This document shows positions 15,911 to 24,076 of a DNA stretch of 64,000 bases, in pieces. The DNA lies in assembly GCF_003062295.1 (NCBI RefSeq), contig NZ_PYCN01000011.1, positions 1-64,000 on the forward strand, written 5' to 3'. Each line of letters begins with the position of its first letter. The stretch's first letter is position 1. A program made the translations under genes and the position numbers. The notes beneath the pieces are model-generated. The model was not told the DNA's origin. It did no database searches and worked only from the letters and a program-made list of their open reading frames with translations. Source of the DNA: Bradyrhizobium algeriense (GTDB taxonomy: Bacteria; Pseudomonadota; Alphaproteobacteria; Rhizobiales; Xanthobacteraceae).

Positions 15911-16882
15911 TTATTTCTCCGCCGCTTCTCTTAGAATCGGCATCAACCGGGCAGATTCGCTTTTTATCAGGTTCGCGAGTGCCTTTGGTCCACGGCGGTC
16001 AGGCTCCACGATATCAGCGCCGAGATCAGCCAACCGTTTTTGCACTGAATCTTCGCTGAGGCCTTTGTTCAGGGCTTCCGCAAGTCTATCAATAACTGAC
16101 TGCGGCGTGCCACTTGGCACGAACACCGCGTAAAATGGAGCGCAGTCGAACTCGGGCAGGCCCTGTTCATAGGAAGTTGGTACATCCGGCAACATTGGGC
16201 TGCGTTTCTTGGCGGCGATTGCCAGCGCCTTGACGGTGCCAGCCCGCACCTGGCTCAATGTGCCGAGCACTGGATCGCATTCATAGTCGATTTGACCGCC
16301 GAGCATCGCATTCAACACCGGGGCTGTGCCGGTAAACGGAACCATTGTCGGCTTGATGCCGATGGCCGCGTTGAGGAGGAGACAACCGATGTAGGATACC
16401 GAGCCAAGTCCGGCGTGCCCGACATTGAGCTGGCTCGCGTTGGCTTTGGCATAGGCGACGAACTCGTTGAGATTATTGGCGGGGAAGTCTTTGCGGACGA
16501 CAAGCAGCTCGGGATATTCTGCGGTCAGTCCAATCGGCTCGAAATCCTTCTGCGCATCGTAGCCCAGATTCGGATAGAACGCCGGCGCCAGCGCATTGGT
16601 GCCCAAGTGGCCGGACAGGATCGTGTATCCGTCGGCCGGCGCGCGAGCGGCGCGAAGTGCGCCAATGGTGCCACCGGCACCTCCGACATTCTCCACCACG
16701 AATTTCTGGCCGAGATGACGGTTGAAAATGTCGGCGGCTATCCTGCCCGTGATATCGGCCGGCCCACCGGCTGCGAACGGAACGATAATCGTGACCGTTC
16801 TCGCGGGATAATCCTGGGCCTGTGCGCTATTCATTCCGGCCGCCATGAGAAGAACAGCCGCCGCCATCAAATGCCTTGCCAT
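15911..16882 (-). CDS. TctC/Bug family tripartite tricarboxylate transporter substrate-binding protein
   Basis: A 323-residue orphan Bug protein of the same family as the one at 775-1746 but clearly diverged. It has a signal peptide ending NSAQAQ, the signature VPFAAGGPADITGR at residues about 34-47, GGAGGTIGA, and the late AEALNKGLSEDSVQKRLADLG typical of the C-terminal helix region. It is convergent with the MBL gene. No TctAB genes are nearby. Together with its relative it frames the catabolic locus on both sides, which suggests, but does not prove, that it recognises a related carboxylate. Confidence 0.9.
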   Translation of the reverse strand: MARHLMAAAVLLMAAGMNSAQAQDYPARTVTIIVPFAAGGPADITGRIAADIFNRHLGQKFVVENVGGAGGTIGALRAARAPADGYTILSGHLGTNALAPAFYPNLGYDAQKDFEPIGLTAEYPELLVVRKDFPANNLNEFVAYAKANASQLNVGHAGLGSVSYIGCLLLNAAIGIKPTMVPFTGTAPVLNAMLGGQIDYECDPVLGTLSQVRAGTVKALAIAAKKRSPMLPDVPTSYEQGLPEFDCAPFYAVFVPSGTPQSVIDRLAEALNKGLSEDSVQKRLADLGADIVEPDRRGPKALANLIKSESARLMPILREAAEK

Positions 16883-17046
16883 TTATCGCCTCCCTGAAAT
16901 TTTTTATTGCTGTGAGCATATGCCGGTCTCGCCGGGAGGCAAATTGAATTGACGTCGTTGCCGTCCCCTTCGTGACCCTAGGCATTTGCTGTGCGCGAGC
17001 TAAAGTTGATCGTGCGCATCGATCATCTGTGAGTCAGGAGAAAGAA

Positions 17047-17175
17047 ATGTTGGCCATCACCGCGATTATCCGGGTCAAGAAGGGGTGCGAGGCCGCCATG
17101 CGTGAAGCGCTGCTCGAAGTCGTCAGGAGCGTATGCGCAAATGAACCGGTGGCCTGGAAGCCGACATCGGACTAG
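17047..17175 (+). pseudogene. truncated antibiotic-biosynthesis-monooxygenase (ABM) family gene
   Basis: An open frame of 42 codons starts at the ATG at 17047, behind a good AGGAG. It begins MLAITAIIRVKKGCEAAMREAL, the first strand and helix of a YgiN/quinol-monooxygenase ABM domain, which normally has about 95 residues. The family similarity stops at about residue 33 (CANEP); the tail VAWKPTSD is unrelated and ends at TAG. So only about one third of the domain remains, most simply explained by a deletion between here and the M20 peptidase gene. Whether a short product is made is unknown. Confidence 0.6.
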
Positions 17176-17311
17176 GAATCCTAAGGGTAGGGTGCCTTCC
17201 GGCCGCGAGCTACCTACGGCTCGGCATGCCCGACTCTTCCAAATGAGCCTTGCGAAGCAACGCGTCTCGAACGATGCTCACAAGCTCCGCAAGCCACATC
17301 AAGGGATCGTC

Positions 17312-18505
17312 ATGCCCGTCGACGTCAAAACCGCCACCGATCGCCTCATGCGCTTCCTCGCTGTCGAGGGAGTGACCGGAAAGGAGGCCGCGATAGGGCG
17401 CGAGCTCAGCGCGGCGCTGCAGGAAAGTGGCGTGCCGGCGACAGCGATCCGCCTCGACGACGCCAATACGCGCATTCCCGTGCCGACAGAGACCGGCAAT
17501 CTCATTGTCGATCTGCCCGGCCGGGGCGCAATGCACAACCAGCCGCGGATCATGTTTATGACTCACATGGACACCGTGCCGCTGTGCGCCGGAGCGAAGC
17601 CGAAGCTAACGGGGCGCAAGATCGTCAATCAGGCGAAGACCGCGCTCGGCGGCGACAACCGCGCCGGCTGTGGCGTTCTCGTCACGCTGGCGGCCGAGCT
17701 TGCGAAACAGAAGCTCGATCATCCGCCAATCACGCTTCTGTTCTGCGTGCGCGAGGAGAGCGGGCTTTACGGCGCGCGCCATGTCAAGACCGCCGACCTC
17801 GGCTCGCCTGCCATGGCCTTCAACTACGACGGCGGCGCTGCCTCCAATGTCACGATCGGCGCCGTTGGCGCGGATCGCTGGCAGGTCGAGATTTTCGGCC
17901 GCGCGTCGCACGCTGGTGTCGCACCCGAGCGCGGGATCAGTTCGACCATGATCCTGGCGCTTGCGCTCGCCGATGTGAAGGCCGGTGGCTGGTTCGGCAA
18001 GGTGGTGAAGCGCAAGCTGCAGGGCACGAGCAATGTCGGCCCCGTCACCGGCGGCGACGGCCGGCCGGCCGGGGACGCCACCAATGTTGTCACCGACTAT
18101 GTGCACGTGCGCGGCGAAAGCCGCAGCCACGACAGCAAGTTCTTCAAGGAGATCACCAAGGCCTACAAGGCGGCGTTCGAGAAGGCCGCAAAGCGCGTGA
18201 AGAACAGCGATGGCAAGTCGGGCCGCGTCAAGTTCAAGGCTGAGACCGACTATTATCCGTTCCGCATGAAGGAGAGCCTGCCCGTGGTCAAACGCGCGGT
18301 TGCGGCAGTGTCCGGCATCGGCGCAACACCGAACATCCGCGCCGCGAATGGCGGATTAGATGCAAACTGGATGGTCCGCCACGGCGTTCCGACGGTGACC
18401 TTCGGCGCGGGGCAGAACGAGCCGCATACGATCGACGAGTGGATCAATCTCGACGAGTACGACCGGGCGTGTGCTCTCGCGGTCCAACTCGCGACGATGC
18501 GGTAA
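17312..18505 (+). CDS. M20 family metallopeptidase (PepT-like)
   Basis: A 397-residue zinc peptidase of the M20 family. The metal-binding blocks are in order: FMTHMDTVP (first His and the catalytic Asp), GGDNRAGCG, and VREESGLYGA (the catalytic Glu pair), with the dimerisation domain around GRASHAGVAPERG and a final His near EPHTIDEW. The overall order is that of tripeptidase T and related peptidases or amidohydrolases that remove terminal residues from short peptides. I take the ATG at 17312; in-frame starts lie upstream at 17244 and 17102, but the extra residues do not resemble the family. Confidence 0.87.
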   Translation: MPVDVKTATDRLMRFLAVEGVTGKEAAIGRELSAALQESGVPATAIRLDDANTRIPVPTETGNLIVDLPGRGAMHNQPRIMFMTHMDTVPLCAGAKPKLTGRKIVNQAKTALGGDNRAGCGVLVTLAAELAKQKLDHPPITLLFCVREESGLYGARHVKTADLGSPAMAFNYDGGAASNVTIGAVGADRWQVEIFGRASHAGVAPERGISSTMILALALADVKAGGWFGKVVKRKLQGTSNVGPVTGGDGRPAGDATNVVTDYVHVRGESRSHDSKFFKEITKAYKAAFEKAAKRVKNSDGKSGRVKFKAETDYYPFRMKESLPVVKRAVAAVSGIGATPNIRAANGGLDANWMVRHGVPTVTFGAGQNEPHTIDEWINLDEYDRACALAVQLATMR

Positions 18506-18669
18506 GCATCGCAGTTCAGCTCCCGAGCTACGCACGGTCTCGTGTTTCATCGAGGTCGAACTCCAAAAGGGTTCTGGGTGAGCGGGCCGCGCTCCCGCGC
18601 TGGAAACGCGGCCGGTATCGGATGAAGCGCTTGCTACGCGCGCTGGTTCGGCCCTAACCCGACAGGTGG

Positions 18670-19662
18670 TCAGTAGTCCCACCAGGTGGGCACCCAACGA
18701 AAGACGTCGCCGGCGACCGCCACCCGGCCGACGGACGGGAACGGCATGTGCGTAGCCACCAGCCACGCGCCAGTCGCCGCCAGCTCCCGCAAGAGTTGGA
18801 CCCGGACGCGGGCCGCCTCCTCGGGGTCGTGTTCGAAGCCGTTGTGCCAATCGGGGTGGTCGAACGACACCGGGAATATCGCGTCGCCGGCGAACATCAG
18901 CCGCTCACCGCCGGACGCCAGCCGGACCACGCTGTGCCCTGGGGTGTGGCCGCCGGTGCGACTGACGATCACCCCCGGCGCCACTTCGTACTCCTCCTCG
19001 AACGGCCGCAGTTGACTGCGGTACTCGTTCAAGAACCGCGTGGCGGCCGACCGAGCCACGTCCGCGAGCGCCGGCGGCATGGCGGTGCGCGAGAAATCGG
19101 GCGAGGCCCAGAACTTGACCTCGGCGGCGGCTACGTGGATCCGCAAGTCCGGGCGCAGCTGCTGCTTCACCCCGTCGACGAGCAGTCCGCCAACGTGATC
19201 AAAATGCATGTGGGTCAGCACTACGTCGGTCACCGATCCAAGATCAATGCCGGCGGCCTCCAGTCGCCGGCTCAACTGACCGGCTCGCGGAAAGTCCGGG
19301 TATTCCAGCCCCAGCCCACTGTCGATCAGGATGGTCTGGTCGCCGCTCCGCACCACGACGTCGTTCAGCGCCCAATCGAACGCGTCCCGCGACAGGAACA
19401 TGTCGTCCAGCCAGGCCCCTCGGACGGCCGGGTCGGCGTTGGTAGCCATGGACTCGGATGGCGGAGTGAGCACTCCATCGCTGATCACCAGCACGTCAAT
19501 CTCACCTACTCGCAGCGCGTAGCGCGACGGAACCAACTCGTCGGTCTCCGATCTGCCGAGGGGCGAGGTGTTGTCCAGGCTGATGTTCGTCTCCCGCTGA
19601 GTGCTCTGGATCATCTGATTCATCTTTGCCTCCTGCTGAGTGTTGCGGATCATCTGATTCAT
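18670..19662 (-). CDS. MBL-fold metallo-hydrolase with duplicated N-terminal tag
   Basis: A 330-residue metallo-beta-lactamase-fold hydrolase. Zinc ligands are in HMHFDHVGG (His151, His153, Asp155, His156), RTGGHTPGHS, MFAGDAIFP and the late ATHMPFPSVG. The first 13 codons (MNQMIRNTQQEAK) are repeated in the next 13 (MNQMIQSTQRETN), a 39-base tandem duplication, so a start at codon 14 (19623) would give a normal protein. The substrate is unknown. GC-rich hairpin-like stretches flank the gene (near 18580 and 19700), and it is convergent with the M20 peptidase gene. Base use looks somewhat different from neighbouring genes, so transfer is possible. Confidence 0.85.
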   Translation of the reverse strand: MNQMIRNTQQEAKMNQMIQSTQRETNISLDNTSPLGRSETDELVPSRYALRVGEIDVLVISDGVLTPPSESMATNADPAVRGAWLDDMFLSRDAFDWALNDVVVRSGDQTILIDSGLGLEYPDFPRAGQLSRRLEAAGIDLGSVTDVVLTHMHFDHVGGLLVDGVKQQLRPDLRIHVAAAEVKFWASPDFSRTAMPPALADVARSAATRFLNEYRSQLRPFEEEYEVAPGVIVSRTGGHTPGHSVVRLASGGERLMFAGDAIFPVSFDHPDWHNGFEHDPEEAARVRVQLLRELAATGAWLVATHMPFPSVGRVAVAGDVFRWVPTWWDY

Positions 19663-19739
19663 TTTCGAAAACTCTTGCGCTCGATCTTGGGCGGGCCGTG
19701 CTCTTGTGCGGGAAGCGCGGCCCGTTTCGCGTGAAGGGT

Positions 19740-20957
19740 CTAGAAGAAGCCAGTCACATCAGTCACACGCTCCGGATCGGCCGAGGCCAGTGCGGCAGCA
19801 CGCTCGGCCTTCGGCGGATAGATCCAGACGGTGTTGATCTCCTGTTTGGTCTTCTTGCCGACGTCGCCGACCATCTCGACCTTGCGCTCCCAACCGAGCG
19901 TGAACAGCGCGCCGGCCTCTCCAAGGTCGAGACAGGTGACGTAGGCCTCCTGGTGATACGGCTTGGTCGGCACACCCAGCAGTTCCGCCGCGGCATTGTT
20001 GCCGGCAAAGGCGCCCATCCGCGTGGCGTGCTGGCACGACATCAGCGCGTAGTTGCCGACATCGTCGCAGGCGGCGCGCGCGGCATCGCCGGTGGCGAAG
20101 ACGCCGGCGACCCCCGGCACGCGCAGCTCGCGGTCGACGAGCAGGCGGCCAAAATTGTCGCGCTCGGCCGGAATCTGCTGGGTCAATGGCGCGGCGCGAA
20201 TACCCGCCGCCCAGATCACGGTCTCGGCTTCGATGTGTCCGCCGCTGGAAAGCGTGACGCCGGATTTGTCCAGTGAGGCGACGCCGGCGCCGAGCCGGAT
20301 CTCAACACCGACCTTGCGCAGGGCGTCCTCGATGACGGGGCGGGGGCCTTCGCCCATATCAGGGGCGATCGCACCGTTCCGGTCGACGATGATGACGCGC
20401 GGCCTGGCATCCTTGCCGAGGATTTTGCGAAGCCGGGAGGGCATCTCCGTCGCAGCCTCGATGCCGGTGAACCCGCCGCCGGCAACGACGACCGTGTCGC
20501 GTCCGTTCACGGCCGGCCGGTCGGCGAGGGCATGGAGATGCTTGTCGAGCGCGATCGCGTCATCCAGCGAGTCGACGCTGAAGCCGTGCTCGGCGAGGCC
20601 CGGAATATTCGGACGGAATAGTTTGCTGCCGGTGGCCACGACCAGGCGGTCATAGGAGAGCGACTTGCGCGTGCCTTTGGCCGTGGCGACTTGCACCATG
20701 CGCGACTTGGTGTCGACCGTCTCGGCGCTGCCTTGCACGTAGACAACGTCGATGGCGTTGAGCACATCGAGCAGGGGCGCCGTCATGGTCTCGGGTTTCG
20801 GTTCGTAGAGCCGCGGGCGGACGACGAGCGTCGGCTCCGGTGCGACCAGCGCGATCTCGAGCTCCTCGGGCGAAACGCCCTGGATGTCGCGCAGGCGGGC
20901 AGCGGAAAGTGCGGCGTACATACCGGCGAAGCCGGCGCCAATGACGACCAGTCGCAT
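19740..20957 (-). CDS. NAD(P)/FAD-dependent oxidoreductase, type II NADH dehydrogenase-like
   Basis: A 405-residue flavoprotein with two dinucleotide-binding folds: FAD motif MRLVVIGAGFAGMYAAL at the N-terminus, and the NAD(P) motif VVVAGGGFTGIEAATEM near residue 150. GVFATGDAA near residue 290 is the second FAD contact. This order is that of NDH-2 and related quinone oxidoreductases, which pass electrons from NADH to quinone without pumping protons. The C-terminal membrane-anchoring part is short, so a soluble ferredoxin/rubredoxin reductase-like role is an alternative. Start at 20957 was chosen because AGGAGA precedes it; the upstream ATG at 21002 adds an unrelated 15 residues. Confidence 0.85.
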   Translation of the reverse strand: MRLVVIGAGFAGMYAALSAARLRDIQGVSPEELEIALVAPEPTLVVRPRLYEPKPETMTAPLLDVLNAIDVVYVQGSAETVDTKSRMVQVATAKGTRKSLSYDRLVVATGSKLFRPNIPGLAEHGFSVDSLDDAIALDKHLHALADRPAVNGRDTVVVAGGGFTGIEAATEMPSRLRKILGKDARPRVIIVDRNGAIAPDMGEGPRPVIEDALRKVGVEIRLGAGVASLDKSGVTLSSGGHIEAETVIWAAGIRAAPLTQQIPAERDNFGRLLVDRELRVPGVAGVFATGDAARAACDDVGNYALMSCQHATRMGAFAGNNAAAELLGVPTKPYHQEAYVTCLDLGEAGALFTLGWERKVEMVGDVGKKTKQEINTVWIYPPKAERAAALASADPERVTDVTGFF

Positions 20958-21070
20958 GTGATTTTCTCCTGTGGTTTGAGCTTCCGAAAGTCCGCACGTC
21001 ACCGCCGCCGCTCCTCATGGGAGGCAGCGATCGACAACGATGCGAAAGCGTGAAACGAAGGCGTCAGGTC

Positions 21071-21406
21071 TTATAGACGGGAGGGGCAGCCCGGCACGGA
21101 CGACGCTGGCATGGTGAGCTCACATGCCGCGCGGCAGCCTCCCGAGCTCAGCGGCCAGCCGTGGCGAAGGACAATCGGCTGAGCGGAGTTCGTGCTCCAG
21201 TCCTGGTAAGGTAGCTGGGGGCCAGCTTTGGCCATGATGGAAATCACGGGATTGGTCCTTTGCACGGACTGCGCCGGTATTTCCACCTCTTCGCCTGTTG
21301 CCGAGGTGAAGCGAACCGACAACGAAAGTCCGTACACGAGGGCAGTCGCGACGCCCTTCCGTCGTGATGTGATTGCAAGTCGGTTGACGAAGTTCTTCCA
21401 GATCAT
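21071..21406 (-). pseudogene. remnant of an alpha/beta hydrolase (chloroperoxidase-like) gene
   Basis: A 111-codon frame with a GGAGA site before its ATG. About residues 59-82 (PYQDWSTNSAQPIVLRHGWPLSS) match the first strand and oxyanion loop of non-haem chloroperoxidase-type alpha/beta hydrolases, which read roughly YKDWGxGxPVVFSHGWPLS. After this the sequence becomes unrelated and stops 25 or so residues later; the nucleophile and histidine regions are absent. The N-terminal 45 residues are also unlike the family. So the gene is a truncated, rearranged remnant lying downstream of an AraC regulator that may once have controlled it. Confidence 0.6.
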
Positions 21407-21504
21407 TGTTTGTCTCCGTCTGTTACGTTGGACGTAGCGATGATCTATCGGATCAGGTTCGCAATTGCCCCTGAGCGATTGCCGTACCTGTAGAGCGATT
21501 GCTG

Positions 21505-22455
21505 CTACCGTACGCGCCGCCGCCAATCGCTCGGGGTTTCGCCGGTCAGCTTCCTGAACGCCGCGGCGAAGGCAGTTTGGGAGGCGTAGCCAAGCGCGGC
21601 TGCGACCGACACGACGGATGCGTCAGTGTCTCGCAGCATGTTCATGGCCTGCTCGAGCCGGTGCTGGCGCAGCCAGGCATGAGGCGAAAGCCCGGTGCTT
21701 TCCTTGAAGGCGCGGCAGAAGTGGAAGCGCGACAGGCCGGCATCGGACGCCAGCGCCGCAAGGGATACGTCCGCATCACTGTCCGAGCGCAGGCGTTCGA
21801 TGGCGCGGAGCAGGACCTTCGGCGCGAGGCCGCCCACGACCGGCTGGGACATGATCGGTGAGCCGGCGTGCGCGGCCAGCAGGCGGTTGGCCAAGAGATC
21901 CGTCAGTTGCTGCCTGAACAGGGCATCCAGGGCCGCGCTGCCCTCAAGCGCATCCGCGGCACTCATGAGCAATCGGGATGTGATGGGGTCGGGATGGCCC
22001 GTTCGTTCCAGGAGATCGCCAGGCGCGGTCGTGTTGGCTTCGCCGGCAACGCGCTCGAGCGTCGTGTGCGGGAGATAGAGTTGGACGACATTGACGGAGC
22101 CGGGAATATCCCATCGCGCGCTCGAGCCGGCTGGAATGATCGTCACAACACCGGAACGCGCTGTTCCAATCGTAACTGATTTCCCCGAGCGCCGCTCCAG
22201 TCGCTGTAAGCCGGTGGGGTAAGTCATGACGACGTGATCAGCCATGGGCTCGACGACGTCGTGCAGAGCACCATGTTTCCAATGGGCAATCGCGCCGCTG
22301 GATGGATCAGAAGCCATGCGAAGGGGAGCGGTCCTGAGCACGCGCGCCATCTCCGCATCGGCGGGACGCAGCCGCTCGGCGACCGATAATTCGCCCGGGT
22401 AAGCCTCGGACACGGCCGGCAGCTCGGAAGGATCGCGCAAGATCGGTTTGCTCAT
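21505..22455 (-). CDS. AraC family transcriptional regulator
   Basis: A 316-residue regulator. The C-terminal 100 residues carry the double helix-turn-helix of AraC/XylS: SLAALASDAGLSRFHFCRAF (first) and SVVSVAAALGYASQTAFAAA (second), ending FRKLTGETPSDWRR. The N-terminal part is a cupin-type sensing domain of the kind that begins with a plain beta-rich region (HVVMTYPTGLQRLERR) and has no recognisable ligand motif. The start at 22455 gives a normal length; the open frame runs 79 codons further upstream without family similarity. It is divergent from a second AraC gene and lies just upstream of the broken hydrolase gene. Confidence 0.88.
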   Translation of the reverse strand: MSKPILRDPSELPAVSEAYPGELSVAERLRPADAEMARVLRTAPLRMASDPSSGAIAHWKHGALHDVVEPMADHVVMTYPTGLQRLERRSGKSVTIGTARSGVVTIIPAGSSARWDIPGSVNVVQLYLPHTTLERVAGEANTTAPGDLLERTGHPDPITSRLLMSAADALEGSAALDALFRQQLTDLLANRLLAAHAGSPIMSQPVVGGLAPKVLLRAIERLRSDSDADVSLAALASDAGLSRFHFCRAFKESTGLSPHAWLRQHRLEQAMNMLRDTDASVVSVAAALGYASQTAFAAAFRKLTGETPSDWRRRVR

Positions 22456-22905
22456 GGCGGTGTGCTCGCGTTGAGGGGGCCATGGATTCGCTCCGCTTGG
22501 GCCCTGTCTGTTGGCTGGTGCGAAGCTACGTTCGGTGCGCGTTCTAGATGCTTGGCAGGTCCGGCGTATTTCCCAAAGCAGCCATGTTTTGCCCGATCCT
22601 GCTGCAATCTCGCCAATGCCATATGCAGCCAACAGTTGCGATCGTCGCAGCGAATGCAGCCCGACGCCTGCAAATGCCTTCGTGTTGAGCAACGATGTTG
22701 CCGATGAACACCAACGCCTAAAGCTTGGGCAAGACGATCAAACTTTAATTTTACAGAACCGTCACATCGCAGGCTCGATCATGCAGTCGGAGCAACCAGC
22801 TATTCCGCGTGGAAAATCTGGACGGCCGCTCACCGATCCCCGATAATGTGCAGCGACCTCGCGGGCGATGGTGCCCGATCCAATTCGACGGGTGGTGCCG
22901 CCCCT
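22456..22905. other. intergenic region between divergent AraC-type genes
   Basis: About 450 bases between the two chosen AraC starts. It should hold both promoters. An AT-rich patch around 22738-22756 (CAAACTTTAATTTTACAG) is the only stretch that stands out. I see no RNA gene, strong inverted repeat or convincing small gene. Confidence 0.5.
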
Positions 22906-23835
22906 ATGTCACTGTTAGGCGTGTACGGACAAAGGCTCGGGCAGCCCTTGCATCTGAAGGACGCGCCTTCGCTGATAACCCGCTCCCTGCGCAGTGCTGC
23001 ACTTGCGGTTACCGAAACCCGGGATGATAACCCTGTGCCGGGTCTTTCCGGCTCGTTTCCCTCCGAGGATGCCTATCTCGTCAGCCTCAAATTTCGCGAT
23101 TACAGCGATTGCGAATGCTGGGAGCGCGGCCGATGCGTGATCAAGACGGATGTTCGCGCGGGCGCAACCTATCTGTACGACCTGAAGCGCGATCCGCGCT
23201 ACGTGATCGACAAGCCGTTCCACTCCCTGTTCTTCTATCTGCCGCGCACGGCGCTCGACGACATCGCCAAACAGACCGGCGCGCCACGGATTGGCGAACT
23301 CGGCTATCAACCCGGCATCGGCCATGACGACGCGGTCGTCCGTCATCTCGGCGCGTCGTTTCTGGAAGCGCTGCGTCGGCCGGACGAAGCCAACCAGCTT
23401 TTCATCGATCATATGATGCTCGCGTTCGCTGCCCACGTCGCCCAGACCTATGGCGGGCTGCAGCGCATCACCGATCCGCACCGCGGCGGCCTTGCCCCGT
23501 GGCAGGCGAAGCGAGCCTGCGAAAGGCTCGAATCCAACCTCGACGGAAAGCTCTCGCTGGAGCAAATCGCCGCCGAGTTTGATCTCTCGGTCAGCCATTT
23601 TTCACGCGCATTTCGAATCTCCACCGGCCTGCCGCCGCACCAGTGGCTTCTTCGCCAGCGCGTGGAGGCGGCCAAGCGGTTGATGACTGTCCGAGACCTG
23701 CCGTTGTCCGAGATTGCGATATCGGCAGGGTTTGCCCATCAAAGCCACTTTACGCGGGTGTTTTCGGCCGCGGTCGGCCTCAGCCCGGGAGCGTGGCGCC
23801 GCGAGGCGCATGGTGTCCCGGACGGCGCGTTGTGA
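22906..23835 (+). CDS. AraC family transcriptional regulator
   Basis: A 309-residue AraC-type regulator. The N-terminal domain begins MSLLGVYGQRLGQPLHL, followed by SLKFRDYSDCECWERGR and TYLYDLKRDPRYVIDKPF, the pattern of the cupin sensing domain of a common rhizobial AraC subgroup. The C-terminal DNA-binding domain has LSLEQIAAEFDLSVSHFSRA and LPLSEIAISAGFAHQSHFTR. An in-frame ATG 20 codons upstream (22846) is possible; neither has a strong ribosome site, and I prefer 22906 because family similarity starts there. The inducer and target are unknown. It lies upstream of the fused binding-protein genes, on the same strand. Confidence 0.87.
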   Translation: MSLLGVYGQRLGQPLHLKDAPSLITRSLRSAALAVTETRDDNPVPGLSGSFPSEDAYLVSLKFRDYSDCECWERGRCVIKTDVRAGATYLYDLKRDPRYVIDKPFHSLFFYLPRTALDDIAKQTGAPRIGELGYQPGIGHDDAVVRHLGASFLEALRRPDEANQLFIDHMMLAFAAHVAQTYGGLQRITDPHRGGLAPWQAKRACERLESNLDGKLSLEQIAAEFDLSVSHFSRAFRISTGLPPHQWLLRQRVEAAKRLMTVRDLPLSEIAISAGFAHQSHFTRVFSAAVGLSPGAWRREAHGVPDGAL

Positions 23836-24076
23836 TCCAGGGAAATGTCAGGCGCCGCACGCTTTGATCGCGCGGTGAAAAGTTGGTGTCAATTTCGGGG
23901 CGTTTCTGAGGGCGAAATGCGTGTCTGCCAACGCATGCCTTACGGAACGCGTGGTCTAGCCACAAAATCAATCCGTTTCAGACACATTGCCGGCGAGTAG
24001 GGTTGAGACGGTGCCCGTTCGCATCACGCCCTCAAAAAAATTACAAAAATATTGGGGCTCACAGGGGGGGACTGCA

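Noticed and set aside
17204..18541. Short similar stretches CGAGCTAC(C/G)(T/C)ACGG on both sides of the M20 peptidase gene as insertion repeats
   Set aside because: The match is short and imperfect and no mobility gene is nearby; it may be chance.
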